Shown: piece after piece, positions 17,862-26,755 of the stretch | How the letters are laid out: the number at the start of each line of letters is the position of its first letter | Numbering within the stretch: the first letter of the stretch is position 1 | Source of the DNA: Synergistaceae bacterium | Lineage (GTDB): Bacteria; Synergistota; Synergistia; Synergistales; Aminobacteriaceae | Length of the DNA stretch: 57,410 nucleotides | Assembly (NCBI GenBank): GCA_018436725.1 | Contig: JAHDKT010000025.1 | Span: forward strand, 1 to 57,410 | Direction: 5' to 3' | Made by a program: the position numbers and the translations under genes | Notes under the pieces: generated by a model | The model's database searches: none | The model's input: the letters and a program-made list of their open reading frames with translations, nothing else | What the model was told of the DNA's origin: nothing

Positions 17862-18843
17862 AACGTTCGTAGGCCCTCACAACTTTCTGGACGATTTCGT
17901 GACGGACGACGTCCGAGTGGGTCAGATTGTAAAATTTTATGCCTTCGATCCCCTCAAGAATATCCCTGACCTGTATGAGTCCGGATTTCTTACCGTTCGG
18001 CAGGTCGATCTGCGTGATGTCGCCCGTGATGACGGCTTTCGATCCGAAACCGAGACGGGTGAGAAACATCTTCATTTGCTCCGGGGTGGTGTTCTGCGCT
18101 TCGTCGAGGATGATGAAGCTGTCGTTGAGCGTTCTGCCTCTCATGTACGCCAGAGGTGCTATTTCGATGACGCCTTTGTCGACGTACCGGAGAAAACGCT
18201 CCGGAGAGAGCAGGTCGTAAAACGCGTCATACAGCGGTCGCACGTACGGCTCCACCTTCTCCCGGAGGTCGCCGGGGAGGTAGCCGAGGCTCTCTCCGGC
18301 CTCAACCGCAGGCCGGACAAGGACGATCCTGCTGATAGCCGACGCCTTCAGCAGGGTAACCGCATGACAGACTGCGAGGAAGGTCTTCCCCGTTCCGGCA
18401 GGTCCTATCGAGAAGACTATATGGTTGTTCCGCACCGCCTCGAGATAGGCTCGCTGCCCCTCGGTCTTGGCCCTGATGGGCTTCCCCCGGGCCGTAGTAC
18501 AGATGACTTCGGAGAAGAGGGGGGCCAGATCGACCGCCCCCTTCTCCGCTATCATGTCCATGGCATACCGGACATCCGCCAAGTGGAGGGAGTGCCCCTT
18601 CGAGGCTATTTTGTGGAGCTGTTCGAGCAGGCGGTACGCCACCTCGACGGCATCCTCGTCCGGGCCGCGGACTGCGACATTGCTTCCTCGAACGAGGAGA
18701 CTCACCGGGTACCGCTGTTCTATTTCGGAGAGATTTTCGTCGTTGTTGCCTGCAAAACGGGACATGGTCTCCATGTCGGCAAAATCAAGCTCCCGTAGAA
18801 AGGTTCCCGCCTCCGCCGCTTCTTTTTCCACGTCGATGTACAT
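17833..18843 (-). CDS. PhoH-like ATPase
   Basis: Cytoplasmic P-loop ATPase of the PhoH family, proposed to act in RNA metabolism together with YbeY. 336 aa. The N-terminal KH-like part is followed by Walker A GPAGTGKT (147-154) and Walker B SFIILDEAQN, then GDITQIDLP. The start at ATG 18843 has GGAG just upstream; an upstream extension of the frame is Arg-rich and not plausible. It is followed by the 7TM-HD gene with overlap and preceded by the carboxyltransferase gene by 23 nt. Confidence 0.94.
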   Translation of the reverse strand: MYIDVEKEAAEAGTFLRELDFADMETMSRFAGNNDENLSEIEQRYPVSLLVRGSNVAVRGPDEDAVEVAYRLLEQLHKIASKGHSLHLADVRYAMDMIAEKGAVDLAPLFSEVICTTARGKPIRAKTEGQRAYLEAVRNNHIVFSIGPAGTGKTFLAVCHAVTLLKASAISRIVLVRPAVEAGESLGYLPGDLREKVEPYVRPLYDAFYDLLSPERFLRYVDKGVIEIAPLAYMRGRTLNDSFIILDEAQNTTPEQMKMFLTRLGFGSKAVITGDITQIDLPNGKKSGLIQVRDILEGIEGIKFYNLTHSDVVRHEIVQKVVRAYERYEQQREQRS

Positions 18844-18866
18844 TCTTCTCCGCTGCACGCTCCCTT

Positions 18867-20381
18867 TTAGACAGGATATCCTGCGCCGTCGACAAGCTCG
18901 GCCACGCCGACGTCGACCTTCATCTCGCGCGCGAACTTCTTCATCAGGAAGTCCTTGGCGACCGAGGGGAAGAGAACGTAGCTGAGCACGTCCTCCGGCT
19001 GAAGGATCCACGGCGCCACAGCCTTCCGCGCATCTTCAAGCTCCGGCTTGATCAGTTCCGCGGGACGGCAGGTGATGGGTTCCTTGTCGCCGATAACCTT
19101 CCTGCTGATTTCCGGATCGACCTCCGCGGGCGGCTTGCCGTATTCGCCCCGGAAGTAGCTCTTCACTTCGTTCGGCACGACCTTCCAGCGCTCGCCGACG
19201 AGTACGTTGAGCGTCGCCTGCGTGCCCACGATCTGACTTGTCGGAGTGACGAGCGGAGGGAAACCCATCTCCTCGCGGACGCGGGGCACTTCCTTGAGCA
19301 CCTCGGGGAGGCGTGCAAGGGCGTTCTGATCCTTGAGCTGGCTGACGAGGTTGGAGTACATTCCGCCCGGGATCTGGTAAATAAGCACGTTGATATCCAC
19401 GCCGCCAAGGTCCACGAAGATCTTGGAGTACTTGTCGCGGACTTTCTTGAAGTGCATGGCGATGGGCACCAGCTTCTCCAGCTCGATATCGGTGTCGAAC
19501 GCTCCGCCCTTGATGGCCGCCACCATGGACTCCACAGGAGGCTGGCTCGTTCCCATGGCGAACGGGGAGATGGCGCAGTCGACGACGTCCGCCCCGGCTT
19601 CCAGGCCAGCGAAATAGGCCATGGAGGCCATGCCGCTTGTATAGTGGGAGTGCACCTGCACAGGAAGTCCGGTCTCGCGCTTGATCGTCTTCACCAGATC
19701 GGCGGTCTCGACCGGGCTGATGATGCCCGCCATGTCCTTGATGCAGATGGAGTCCGCACCCATGGACTTCATGTCCTTGGCGAGCTTGCCGAAGGCCTCC
19801 AGCGAATGCACCGGAGAAAGCGTAAAGGAGAACGCGAGCTGAAGATGCGCGCCTTCCTTCTTTATCTGGTCCGCGGCGACCTCCATGTTGCGAAGGTCGT
19901 TGAGCGCGTCGAAGACGCGGATGATGTCCAGTCCGTTGCCGACGGCCCTCTTCACGAATTCGCGAACCGTGTCGTCCGCGTAATGCCGGTAGCCCACGAC
20001 GTTCTGGCCGCGCAGAAGCATCTGGAGCTTCGTTTTCTTGAAGAGTCTCCGCATGGTGCGCAGGCGCTCCCACGGGTCTTCGTCGAGGAAGCGCATACAG
20101 CTGTCGTACGTTGCGCCCCCCCATACTTCCATAGAGTGGAAGCCTATCTCGTCCATCTGTTCGATGATGTCCGCCATGTCCTCGACTCTCATGCGCGTCG
20201 CCATAAGAGACTGGTGCGCGTCGCGAAGCGTGGTGTCGGTGATGCCGACCTTTCTGGGCTGCTGCGCCGTCTTCGATTCTACCGGCCGAGGTTCGCTCTG
20301 TTTCTCCATCGTCGTCTCCTTATGCGATGTGGAAGATGCAGCGGAGGCCGTCTCGTTCTTCTTTCTGTTCGGGGTGGTCAT
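18867..20381 (-). CDS. Biotin-dependent carboxyltransferase subunit (OadA/PycB-like) without biotinyl domain
   Basis: A TIM-barrel carboxyltransferase of the oxaloacetate decarboxylase alpha / pyruvate carboxylase B / transcarboxylase 5S family. Markers are TDTTLRDAHQSLMATRM, RGQNVVGYRHY, the carbamylated-Lys region ICIKDMAGI, the metal ligands in VHSHYTSGM, and GTSQPPVESM. The start at ATG 20381 has GGAGGAA 8 nt upstream and gives 504 aa. The first 45 residues are a polar Ser/Thr/Lys linker. The C-terminal biotin carrier domain, with its MKM motif, is missing, so a separate carrier is needed. No carrier or decarboxylase beta subunit lies in this window. Reaction: decarboxylation of oxaloacetate, or carboxylation of pyruvate. 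Confidence 0.85.
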   Translation of the reverse strand: MTTPNRKKNETASAASSTSHKETTMEKQSEPRPVESKTAQQPRKVGITDTTLRDAHQSLMATRMRVEDMADIIEQMDEIGFHSMEVWGGATYDSCMRFLDEDPWERLRTMRRLFKKTKLQMLLRGQNVVGYRHYADDTVREFVKRAVGNGLDIIRVFDALNDLRNMEVAADQIKKEGAHLQLAFSFTLSPVHSLEAFGKLAKDMKSMGADSICIKDMAGIISPVETADLVKTIKRETGLPVQVHSHYTSGMASMAYFAGLEAGADVVDCAISPFAMGTSQPPVESMVAAIKGGAFDTDIELEKLVPIAMHFKKVRDKYSKIFVDLGGVDINVLIYQIPGGMYSNLVSQLKDQNALARLPEVLKEVPRVREEMGFPPLVTPTSQIVGTQATLNVLVGERWKVVPNEVKSYFRGEYGKPPAEVDPEISRKVIGDKEPITCRPAELIKPELEDARKAVAPWILQPEDVLSYVLFPSVAKDFLMKKFAREMKVDVGVAELVDGAGYPV

Positions 20382-20433
20382 GTGCGCATTTCCTCCATAA
20401 GTTCGATATTTTTTGAACCCTAACACAAATGGA

Positions 20434-21243
20434 TCAATTCCCCGCCATGGGGGCTTTTTTCGCCTCTTTCCAAAATGCGTCGAGCATGTCGAGGGAAAAA
20501 CTGCTCCAGGGTCGCCCTGTTTCACGGACCATGGCTTCGACGATGCGGAACCGGTCGGTGAACTTCCGGTTCGATCTGCCGAGAGCCGAATCCGGATTGA
20601 TATCGAGGTGTCTGGAGAGATTCACCGCAGCGAAGAGCAGATCTCCGACCTCGTCCTCTATGCGGTCGGCGCTGCCGGACTCCACGGCATTCCGAATCTC
20701 CTCGATCTCCTCGTCCACTTTATCATACAACGGACCAAGATTCCCCTTTTCCCAGTCGAAACCGACATGCGCCGCCTTCGACTGGATGCGCGCCGCCTTG
20801 GCGAGCGGGGGCAGACCTTCCGGCACTCCTGCGAGAAGAGATGTGTCCTTTCTTTTCTTCTCCTTCTCCACGCTCTTGATCTCTTCCCACTTCCGGAGCA
20901 CCTGATCGCTGGTGTCCGCCTCTCCGTCCGCGAAGACATGAGGATGACGCCGGACCAGTTTTTCCGTCAGGCCCAGCACCACGTCGTTCATGGAAAAACG
21001 ACCTTCATCCTCGGCGATGCGGGAAAGAAAGACTACCTGAAGCAACAAGTCGCCCGCCTCCTCGACGATATCCGTCGTCTCTCCTCGGGAAATGGCGTCG
21101 ACAAGCTCGTACGCCTCCTCGACGATGTAGGTTCGAAGCGTCTCCATCGTCTGCTCCCTGTCCCAGGGACACCCGTTCTTTCCCCGAAGCCGCGACATAA
21201 CCGCGACCAGCTCTTCAAAAGACCGTCCGCACTCCGTAGTCAT
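20434..21243 (-). CDS. mazG: Nucleoside triphosphate pyrophosphohydrolase MazG
   Basis: House-cleaning enzyme that hydrolyses (d)NTPs to NMPs + PPi. 269 aa, with two MazG domains. The first has CPWDREQTMETLR, EEAYELVDAI and EEAGDLLLQVVFL; the second has DEVGDLLFAAVNLSRHL. The acidic EExxD-type metal ligands are intact in both. The ATG at 21243 comes 3 nt after the mfd stop, so the two are cotranscribed. Confidence 0.95.
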   Translation of the reverse strand: MTTECGRSFEELVAVMSRLRGKNGCPWDREQTMETLRTYIVEEAYELVDAISRGETTDIVEEAGDLLLQVVFLSRIAEDEGRFSMNDVVLGLTEKLVRRHPHVFADGEADTSDQVLRKWEEIKSVEKEKKRKDTSLLAGVPEGLPPLAKAARIQSKAAHVGFDWEKGNLGPLYDKVDEEIEEIRNAVESGSADRIEDEVGDLLFAAVNLSRHLDINPDSALGRSNRKFTDRFRIVEAMVRETGRPWSSFSLDMLDAFWKEAKKAPMAGN

Positions 21244-21246
21244 ATT

Positions 21247-24200
21247 CTACAGCACCTGCTTTATTTGTCGAAGTCCGAGGAGAACATCGCGCAGACCGGC
21301 CGCTCCTCCGGGACCGGAGAGCCTTCCCTCTTTTCCGAACCAGCGTTTCGCCGCCCCGAGAAAATCGAAGAGGGGGCCTTTGCCGGTAAGCGTCGTCTCC
21401 CTTCGTGTACATTCCATAGACAAGATACCATAAAAACCGCCGCGTGAACGTAAAAAAGAAATGGAAAAAAGATTTTCAAGGCTCTCCGGAAGAGTTCCGA
21501 AACGGTCACGGACCTCCTTTTCCAGTTCGTGCAGTTCTTCCAGGCTTGCGACGCGGAGCAGCCTCCTGTAGAGCGCGATTCGTATGCTCTCCTGGGGAAT
21601 ATAAAAAGAAGGAACGAGGCATGGAATTTCCGCGCTCACCGCCGCATTCGAAGGAACGGCCCCTCTGATCTTGCCTATCTCCTCCTCGAGGAGTGTGCAG
21701 TACAGGTGAGAATCCGCTATGCCCCGTCCGGTTCCGTGCTGCGACGTTCCGAGAAGGTCGCCGCTGCCGCGTATACGAAGATCCTGCAGCGCAAGGTCGT
21801 ACCCGGCCCCCTCGTCGTTGAGCGAAGTGATCGCGTCGAGCCGTTCCAGCGTCTCCCGAGCCAGCGGACGTCCCTCGGGGTAGAGGAAGTAGGCGTAGGC
21901 GGCCTCGTCTCTGCGCCCGACACGTCCTCTGAGCTGGTACATTTGCGCGAGCCCCAGTTCCTGACAGTCTTCGACGATGATGGTGTTGGCGCCGGGGATG
22001 TCGAGCCCGCTCTCGATTATCGTCGTGCACAGGAGTATCTGAATTTTTCCATTATAAAAGCCCATCATCGTTTCTTCAAGTTCCGTCTCTTTCATCCTGC
22101 CGTGCGCCATGCCCACGGCGACGCCGGGGAAGAGGCTTCGAAGAAACGCCAGCCGCTTCGGCATCCTCGTGATCCTGTTGGTGACGTAGTAGACCTGCCC
22201 TCCCCTTTCAATCTCTCTCGACACCGCGCCCTTCACGATCTGCGTGCTCCAGGGGCCGGCTGTGGTCACCACCGGAATCCTGTCGTGCGGCGCTTCGTTG
22301 AGCACCGAGATGCTCCTGAGTCCTTTGAGCGAAAGGGCGAGCGTCCGGGGAATGGGCGTGGCGGAGAGCATGAGCACGTCGACGTTCTCTCTGGCCTGCT
22401 TCAGCTTTTCTTTCGACATGACGCCGAACCGGTGCTCCTCGTCGATGATGAGCAGTCCGAGATCCTTGAAGACGACGTCTTCCCGGAGCATCCTGACCGT
22501 GCCGATGAGAATGTCCACCTCTCCGGCGGCAACGCGGGAGAGGACGGCGTTCTGCTCCTTGCGGGAGAGAAAGCGCGAGAGAAAAGCAACCTTCACAGGA
22601 AACCCTGTGAGGCGCGCGGTAAAGGAGATGTAGTGTTGCTGGGCAAGGATGGTGGTGGGCACGAGGAGCGCCGCCTGTTTTCCCCCCTGCACCGCGCGGA
22701 ACGCCGCACGGAGCGCGACCTCCGTCTTCCCGTACCCGACGTCGCCGACGAGCAGTCTGTCCATAGGGAACGGACGCTCCATGTCCTCCAACACCTCGGA
22801 GATGGCCACAAGCTGGTCCCTCGTCTCCGCATGAGGAAAGGCGTGTTCGAACTGGTCGAACAAGTAGTCCCGCCGAGGAAAGGCGAACCCCTCCACCAGC
22901 TCCCGCCGCGCGTACAGTTCGAGCAGCGCCCGAACCTCCTGCATGACCCGCTCCTTTGTTTTCGCAACGCTCTTCTTCCATCGCGTCCCGCGGAGCGAGT
23001 CGAGCTGAACGTCGCCGTCCGCGTGCTCCGAAAGGGGGGTTATCTTGTGGAGCTGAAGCACGGGAAGAAAAAGGCGCTTGTTGTCCGCGAACTCAAGGAC
23101 AAGGCTGTCCGTTACCTCGCCGGCGATCGTGACCTCCTCCGATCCCCTGAAGGCGCAGAGCCCGTAGTCTTCGTGGACGAGAAGGCGTCCTTCGACGAGC
23201 TGCTCGCTCCATTCACGGGGCGGAGCGAAGACCGTTCCGGAAGCGGCGACCCTCTCCGAAATCCCGGAGAGTTCGAGGTCGGAGATGTGGACGATACGTT
23301 TCAGCGGGTCGACGAAACCTTTCGAGAGCGTTCCTTCGACGACGGAGACGTCGTCGCTGTACAGGGAGCGCAGGCGCGGGTTCGCGGTGAAGAGGCGTAT
23401 GTGGTAGCCGTCGCGCCTCCATGCGTCGCACATCCACTGGAAACGCTCCAGGTTGCCCTTGAAGAGAGGAGCCTCTTCGAGCGCGAGCGTCTCGCGTGTA
23501 AAGTCGACGCCGGAGGATATACGGAGCGCGGGCCATGAAGCGAGGCGAAGATGAAGAATCTGCCAGGGGTACAGCAATCCGTGGGCCGTGTCCGGGGCAA
23601 TCTCGTTCCACAGGAGTTCGTACGTTTCAGCGGACGATTCGATTTTCACCGGTTCGAACAGGAGGAAGGCTGTTTTTCCGCCGCTTTGGTCCTCAGCCGC
23701 GAGTTCTTCCTCGAAGAATTCGAGAACGGAACTCTCGCGAGTGACGCTGAGCGAATGAATGTGCAGCTCGTCGAGCAGAGCGACGCTCTTCTGCGTCCGC
23801 GGTGAAAAGCTGCGTATGCTTTCAATCGTGTCGTCGAAAAATTCGAGCCTTATGGGGTATGCGTACGACGGGTCGTAGATATCGAGAATATAGCCACGCA
23901 GGACGAACTGCCCGGGAGCCCAGACAAGGTCGGAGCGGACGTAGCCTGCGTGCACCAGCCAGTCCAGGAGAGCGTTCCTTTCATACTCTTTCCCGGCCGA
24001 AAGGAGAATGTCTCCGCTCCCCTTCGACACCGGGCCGAGAAGCCCGCCTCCGGTCGTGACAAGGAGCCCTCCATCCGCCCTCCAGCGTCCGAGCGTCTCG
24101 CCCCGCTGCACGGCAAGCGCTTTGTTCGCGATGCCTTGGGGAGTAAGCGGGATCTCTTGTAAATACTCCGCCGGCTCTTCGGGAAAAAGCGCTTTCCAGT

Positions 24201-24384
24201 CGCCGATGAACAGGCCGGCCTGCTTCGCGTCGGGGAATACGGCGACAAGGCGAGCCTGCGGCGCACGGCAGATCCAGCATCGTGCTGCGCCGTCCACGGG
24301 AAGGTGAACCGAGGCGCCCTGCTTCCACAGCGCGTTCCCGATATCCCATATTCTGTTCGTTCGTGTGTCGACAGGGGTTTTCAT
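21247..24384 (-). CDS. mfd: Transcription-repair coupling factor Mfd
   Basis: DNA translocase that removes stalled RNA polymerase at lesions and recruits UvrA. 1045 aa, slightly short for the family. The N-terminal UvrB-like homology region is followed by the RNA polymerase interaction domain (LLVHEDYGLCAFRG). The helicase motor has GDVGYGKTEVALRAA and DEEHRFG, with VGRRDEAAYAY in motif VI. The TRCF C-terminal domain completes it. The ATG at 24384 has GGAG 8 nt upstream. It follows the terminator after pth, but no clear promoter was found between them. Confidence 0.96.
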   Translation of the reverse strand: MKTPVDTRTNRIWDIGNALWKQGASVHLPVDGAARCWICRAPQARLVAVFPDAKQAGLFIGDWKALFPEEPAEYLQEIPLTPQGIANKALAVQRGETLGRWRADGGLLVTTGGGLLGPVSKGSGDILLSAGKEYERNALLDWLVHAGYVRSDLVWAPGQFVLRGYILDIYDPSYAYPIRLEFFDDTIESIRSFSPRTQKSVALLDELHIHSLSVTRESSVLEFFEEELAAEDQSGGKTAFLLFEPVKIESSAETYELLWNEIAPDTAHGLLYPWQILHLRLASWPALRISSGVDFTRETLALEEAPLFKGNLERFQWMCDAWRRDGYHIRLFTANPRLRSLYSDDVSVVEGTLSKGFVDPLKRIVHISDLELSGISERVAASGTVFAPPREWSEQLVEGRLLVHEDYGLCAFRGSEEVTIAGEVTDSLVLEFADNKRLFLPVLQLHKITPLSEHADGDVQLDSLRGTRWKKSVAKTKERVMQEVRALLELYARRELVEGFAFPRRDYLFDQFEHAFPHAETRDQLVAISEVLEDMERPFPMDRLLVGDVGYGKTEVALRAAFRAVQGGKQAALLVPTTILAQQHYISFTARLTGFPVKVAFLSRFLSRKEQNAVLSRVAAGEVDILIGTVRMLREDVVFKDLGLLIIDEEHRFGVMSKEKLKQARENVDVLMLSATPIPRTLALSLKGLRSISVLNEAPHDRIPVVTTAGPWSTQIVKGAVSREIERGGQVYYVTNRITRMPKRLAFLRSLFPGVAVGMAHGRMKETELEETMMGFYNGKIQILLCTTIIESGLDIPGANTIIVEDCQELGLAQMYQLRGRVGRRDEAAYAYFLYPEGRPLARETLERLDAITSLNDEGAGYDLALQDLRIRGSGDLLGTSQHGTGRGIADSHLYCTLLEEEIGKIRGAVPSNAAVSAEIPCLVPSFYIPQESIRIALYRRLLRVASLEELHELEKEVRDRFGTLPESLENLFSISFLRSRGGFYGILSMECTRRETTLTGKGPLFDFLGAAKRWFGKEGRLSGPGGAAGLRDVLLGLRQIKQVL

Positions 24385-24430
24385 TCGTTCCGCTCCGGAA
24401 TCAGCTCCCCCTCCGTGATCGAGGCGGAGC

Positions 24431-24464
24431 AAAAAAAGAGGTGGCGGAACGCTCCGCCACCTCT
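24431..24464 (-). terminator. Rho-independent terminator after pth
   Basis: A 12-bp stem (24437-24448 with 24453-24464) with a 4-nt loop is followed on the minus strand by seven T residues (24431-24437). It sits 3 nt after the pth stop and should end the glmU-prs-rplY-pth transcript. Confidence 0.92.
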
Positions 24465-24466
24465 CG

Positions 24467-25033
24467 TCATTGAGATGCGTTCACTCGGTTCATCGCCTTC
24501 TCGGTTCCCGAGGAGAGCCATGTTTCGACGGCCTCGGCGGTTCTGTCCAGAAGGGTGGGGAGTTCCTTTTGTTCGTTCTTGTCGAAGTTCCCGAGCACCC
24601 ACGAAACGATGCCGCGCTGATCCGGGGCAGCCCCGACGCCGATTCTCAACCGGGGAACTTCGAGCCCGCCCGCTCTGCCGAGGATGGAGAGGAGCCCCTT
24701 GTGGCCGCCCGCGCTTCCCTTGGCGCGAAGTCGCAGCTTGCCGAAGGGAAGCGCAACGTCGTCATATACAACCAGGACATCCTCCCATTCGGCGGACAGG
24801 TATGCGACGGCCTCGCCGACGGCCTTTCCGCTGAGATTCATGTAGGTCAGCGGCTTCAGGAGAATGACCTTCTCTCCCTCGCGGAAGAACGACCAGACCA
24901 TCGAGGAGAACTGCATCCGGGGCGTCCCGCAGGAGAAACGGTTCGCAAGGTGATCCACGGCGAGCCACCCTGCATTATGGCGGGAGAAGACGTACTCCGG
25001 CCCGGGATTTCCCAAACCAGCGACGATTTTCAA
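24467..25033 (-). CDS. pth: Peptidyl-tRNA hydrolase
   Basis: Releases peptides from prematurely dropped peptidyl-tRNA. 188 aa, with the N-terminal signature IVAGLGNPGPEYVFSRHNAG (catalytic His in RHNAG) and the block LTYMNLSGKAVGE, DDVALPFGKLRLRAKGSAGGHKG. The start is TTG at 25033, with GGGGAA upstream that overlaps the end of rplY. Cotranscribed with rplY, prs and glmU, the usual order for this cluster. Confidence 0.96.
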   Translation of the reverse strand: MKIVAGLGNPGPEYVFSRHNAGWLAVDHLANRFSCGTPRMQFSSMVWSFFREGEKVILLKPLTYMNLSGKAVGEAVAYLSAEWEDVLVVYDDVALPFGKLRLRAKGSAGGHKGLLSILGRAGGLEVPRLRIGVGAAPDQRGIVSWVLGNFDKNEQKELPTLLDRTAEAVETWLSSGTEKAMNRVNASQ

Positions 25034-25039
25034 ACGGCG

Positions 25040-25693
25040 TTATTCCCCTTCGGCGTTCTTCGCCTTGCCCTTGGCGACGACTTCGACTTCTTTCTGCTCT
25101 TCCGTGTTCTCCGCCTCGACGACGCCGCGCGGTACGATGATGGCGACCGCGACTTCATCTCCGTCGACAAGAAGCGTGGCGTCGGCAGGGACGTTCAGAT
25201 CGCGCACATGGATCTGACCGCCGAGACCGAGGTTGGAAATGTCGACAGTGATCGAATCGGGAATCTGTCCTGGAAGCACTTCCATGGAAACTTCACGAAG
25301 GATGTGGTCGATCACGCCGCCGAGCTTGACACCCTGGCACGTCTCGCGTCCCGTGACATGGACGGGAATGTTCACATGAATCTTATGCCCCTTGATGAGC
25401 TGCATGAAGTCGATATGGAGAATATTGCCGTTGAGGAAGTCCTTCTGCACTTCGCGCATGAGGCACATCTCTCTTTTCCCGCCCGGGAGAACGGCGTCGA
25501 ACGTGACGGTCTCCCACTGCCCCGACTTCAGCAGCTTCGCGACATCCGCTGTCTTCACCTTCGCGGGAATGGAGTCCACATACTCCGGTCCGTAGAATAC
25601 GCAGGGCGTATACCCCGCGGGGCGCATCTTTTTGCAGACTTCCTTACCGGTTTCCTTGCGCTCTTCCAGTACGATATTGATCATTTCCGACAT
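25040..25693 (-). CDS. rplY: 50S ribosomal protein L25/Ctc
   Basis: 5S rRNA-binding ribosomal protein of the long Ctc type: an N-terminal L25 domain and a C-terminal beta-domain, 217 aa. The N-terminus MSEMINIVLEERKETGKE and the block FYGPEYVDSIPAKV fit. The acidic/basic tail ends in KGKAKNAEGE. The ATG at 25693 has AGGAGGA about 10 nt upstream. A 7-bp hairpin (25718-25724 with 25731-25737) lies in the leader and could serve autoregulation, but this is not shown. Confidence 0.93.
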   Translation of the reverse strand: MSEMINIVLEERKETGKEVCKKMRPAGYTPCVFYGPEYVDSIPAKVKTADVAKLLKSGQWETVTFDAVLPGGKREMCLMREVQKDFLNGNILHIDFMQLIKGHKIHVNIPVHVTGRETCQGVKLGGVIDHILREVSMEVLPGQIPDSITVDISNLGLGGQIHVRDLNVPADATLLVDGDEVAVAIIVPRGVVEAENTEEQKEVEVVAKGKAKNAEGE

Positions 25694-25760
25694 GCCCAAC
25701 ACATCCTCCTTGAAAATCGATTCCTTGTACGGAATCGGAAAACTTGACAACTCCCCGCAG

Positions 25761-26732
25761 TTAATCGAAAAGACTGCTCACCGAGCGGTCGCTGTGTACT
25801 CTGAGAATAGCCTCGGCAAAAAGGGGTGCGATTGACAATTGAACAATTTTAGCCGATTTCTTGCTCTCAGGCAATGGGATTGTATCCGTCAACACAACTT
25901 CATCTATATCGGAGTGCTCCAGGCGGTCGAGAGCGGGCCCGGAGAGAACCCCGTGGGTCGAACAGGCGTAGATCTTCACTGCGCCGCGCTCCCTGAGCAG
26001 CGCCGCCGCGTTGCAGATGGTTCCCGCAGTGTCGATGATATCGTCGACCAGGATGGCGGTCTTTCCCCGGATGTCGCCGATGACGTCCATGACTTCGCAC
26101 AGATTGGCGACCTCGTGCGAGCGCCGCTTGTCGACGATGGCAAGGTCGGCCTTCAACGTTCCGGCGAACTTTCTCGCTCGGACGACGCCGCCCACGTCGG
26201 GCGCGACGACCGTCAGCGAGCCGCATTCAACGCACTCGGCAAGGATCTCTTTGAAATAGCTGGCGAGAAGCGGTATTCCCGTCAGGTTATCCACGGGGAT
26301 GTCGAAGAATCCCTGTATCTGTCCTGCATGCAGATCCGCCGAGATGACGCGGGTGGCTCCCGCCTCCGTCAGCAGATTCGCCATGAGCTTCGCCGAGATA
26401 GGATCTCTCGGCTTCGTCTTTCTGTCCTGCCGGGCGTAGCCGAAGTAGGGGATCACTACGTTGATCCGGTACGCCGAGGCGCGTTTGAGCGCATCGATCA
26501 TTATCAGCAGTTCGACGAGGTTCTCGTTGACAGGGTTGCACGTCGGCTGCACTACGAACACATCCGCACCCCGAACGCTCTCCTCTATGGAGAGCCCTAT
26601 CTCACCGTCGGAAAAACGGAAGTGCTTCGCCCTGGACAGTTCGATTCCAAGTTCGCTGCAAACCCTTCGTGCGAAGGCGGGATGGGCTGTTCCGGAAAAG
26701 ACCTTCAACTCACGCCCGATGGTTCCCATCAT
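25761..26732 (-). CDS. prs: Ribose-phosphate pyrophosphokinase
   Basis: Makes PRPP from ribose-5-phosphate and ATP, feeding purine, pyrimidine, histidine and tryptophan synthesis. 323 aa. Markers: FSGTAHPAFARR, FSDGEIGLSIEESVRGADVF, the flexible-loop YFGYARQDRKTKPRDPISAK, DLHAGQIQGFF, and the PRPP loop VDDIIDTAGT. The start is ATG 26732 with AAGGAGG 8 nt upstream; a TTG at 26750 lies inside the ribosome site and is not used. It begins 24 nt after the glmU stop. Confidence 0.96.
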   Translation of the reverse strand: MMGTIGRELKVFSGTAHPAFARRVCSELGIELSRAKHFRFSDGEIGLSIEESVRGADVFVVQPTCNPVNENLVELLIMIDALKRASAYRINVVIPYFGYARQDRKTKPRDPISAKLMANLLTEAGATRVISADLHAGQIQGFFDIPVDNLTGIPLLASYFKEILAECVECGSLTVVAPDVGGVVRARKFAGTLKADLAIVDKRRSHEVANLCEVMDVIGDIRGKTAILVDDIIDTAGTICNAAALLRERGAVKIYACSTHGVLSGPALDRLEHSDIDEVVLTDTIPLPESKKSAKIVQLSIAPLFAEAILRVHSDRSVSSLFD

Positions 26733-26755
26733 TGCGGATGCCTCCTTCAATCATT

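Noticed and set aside
21529..23538. Plus-strand open frame of 669 codons opposite mfd
   Set aside because: Antisense shadow of mfd with no recognisable domain.
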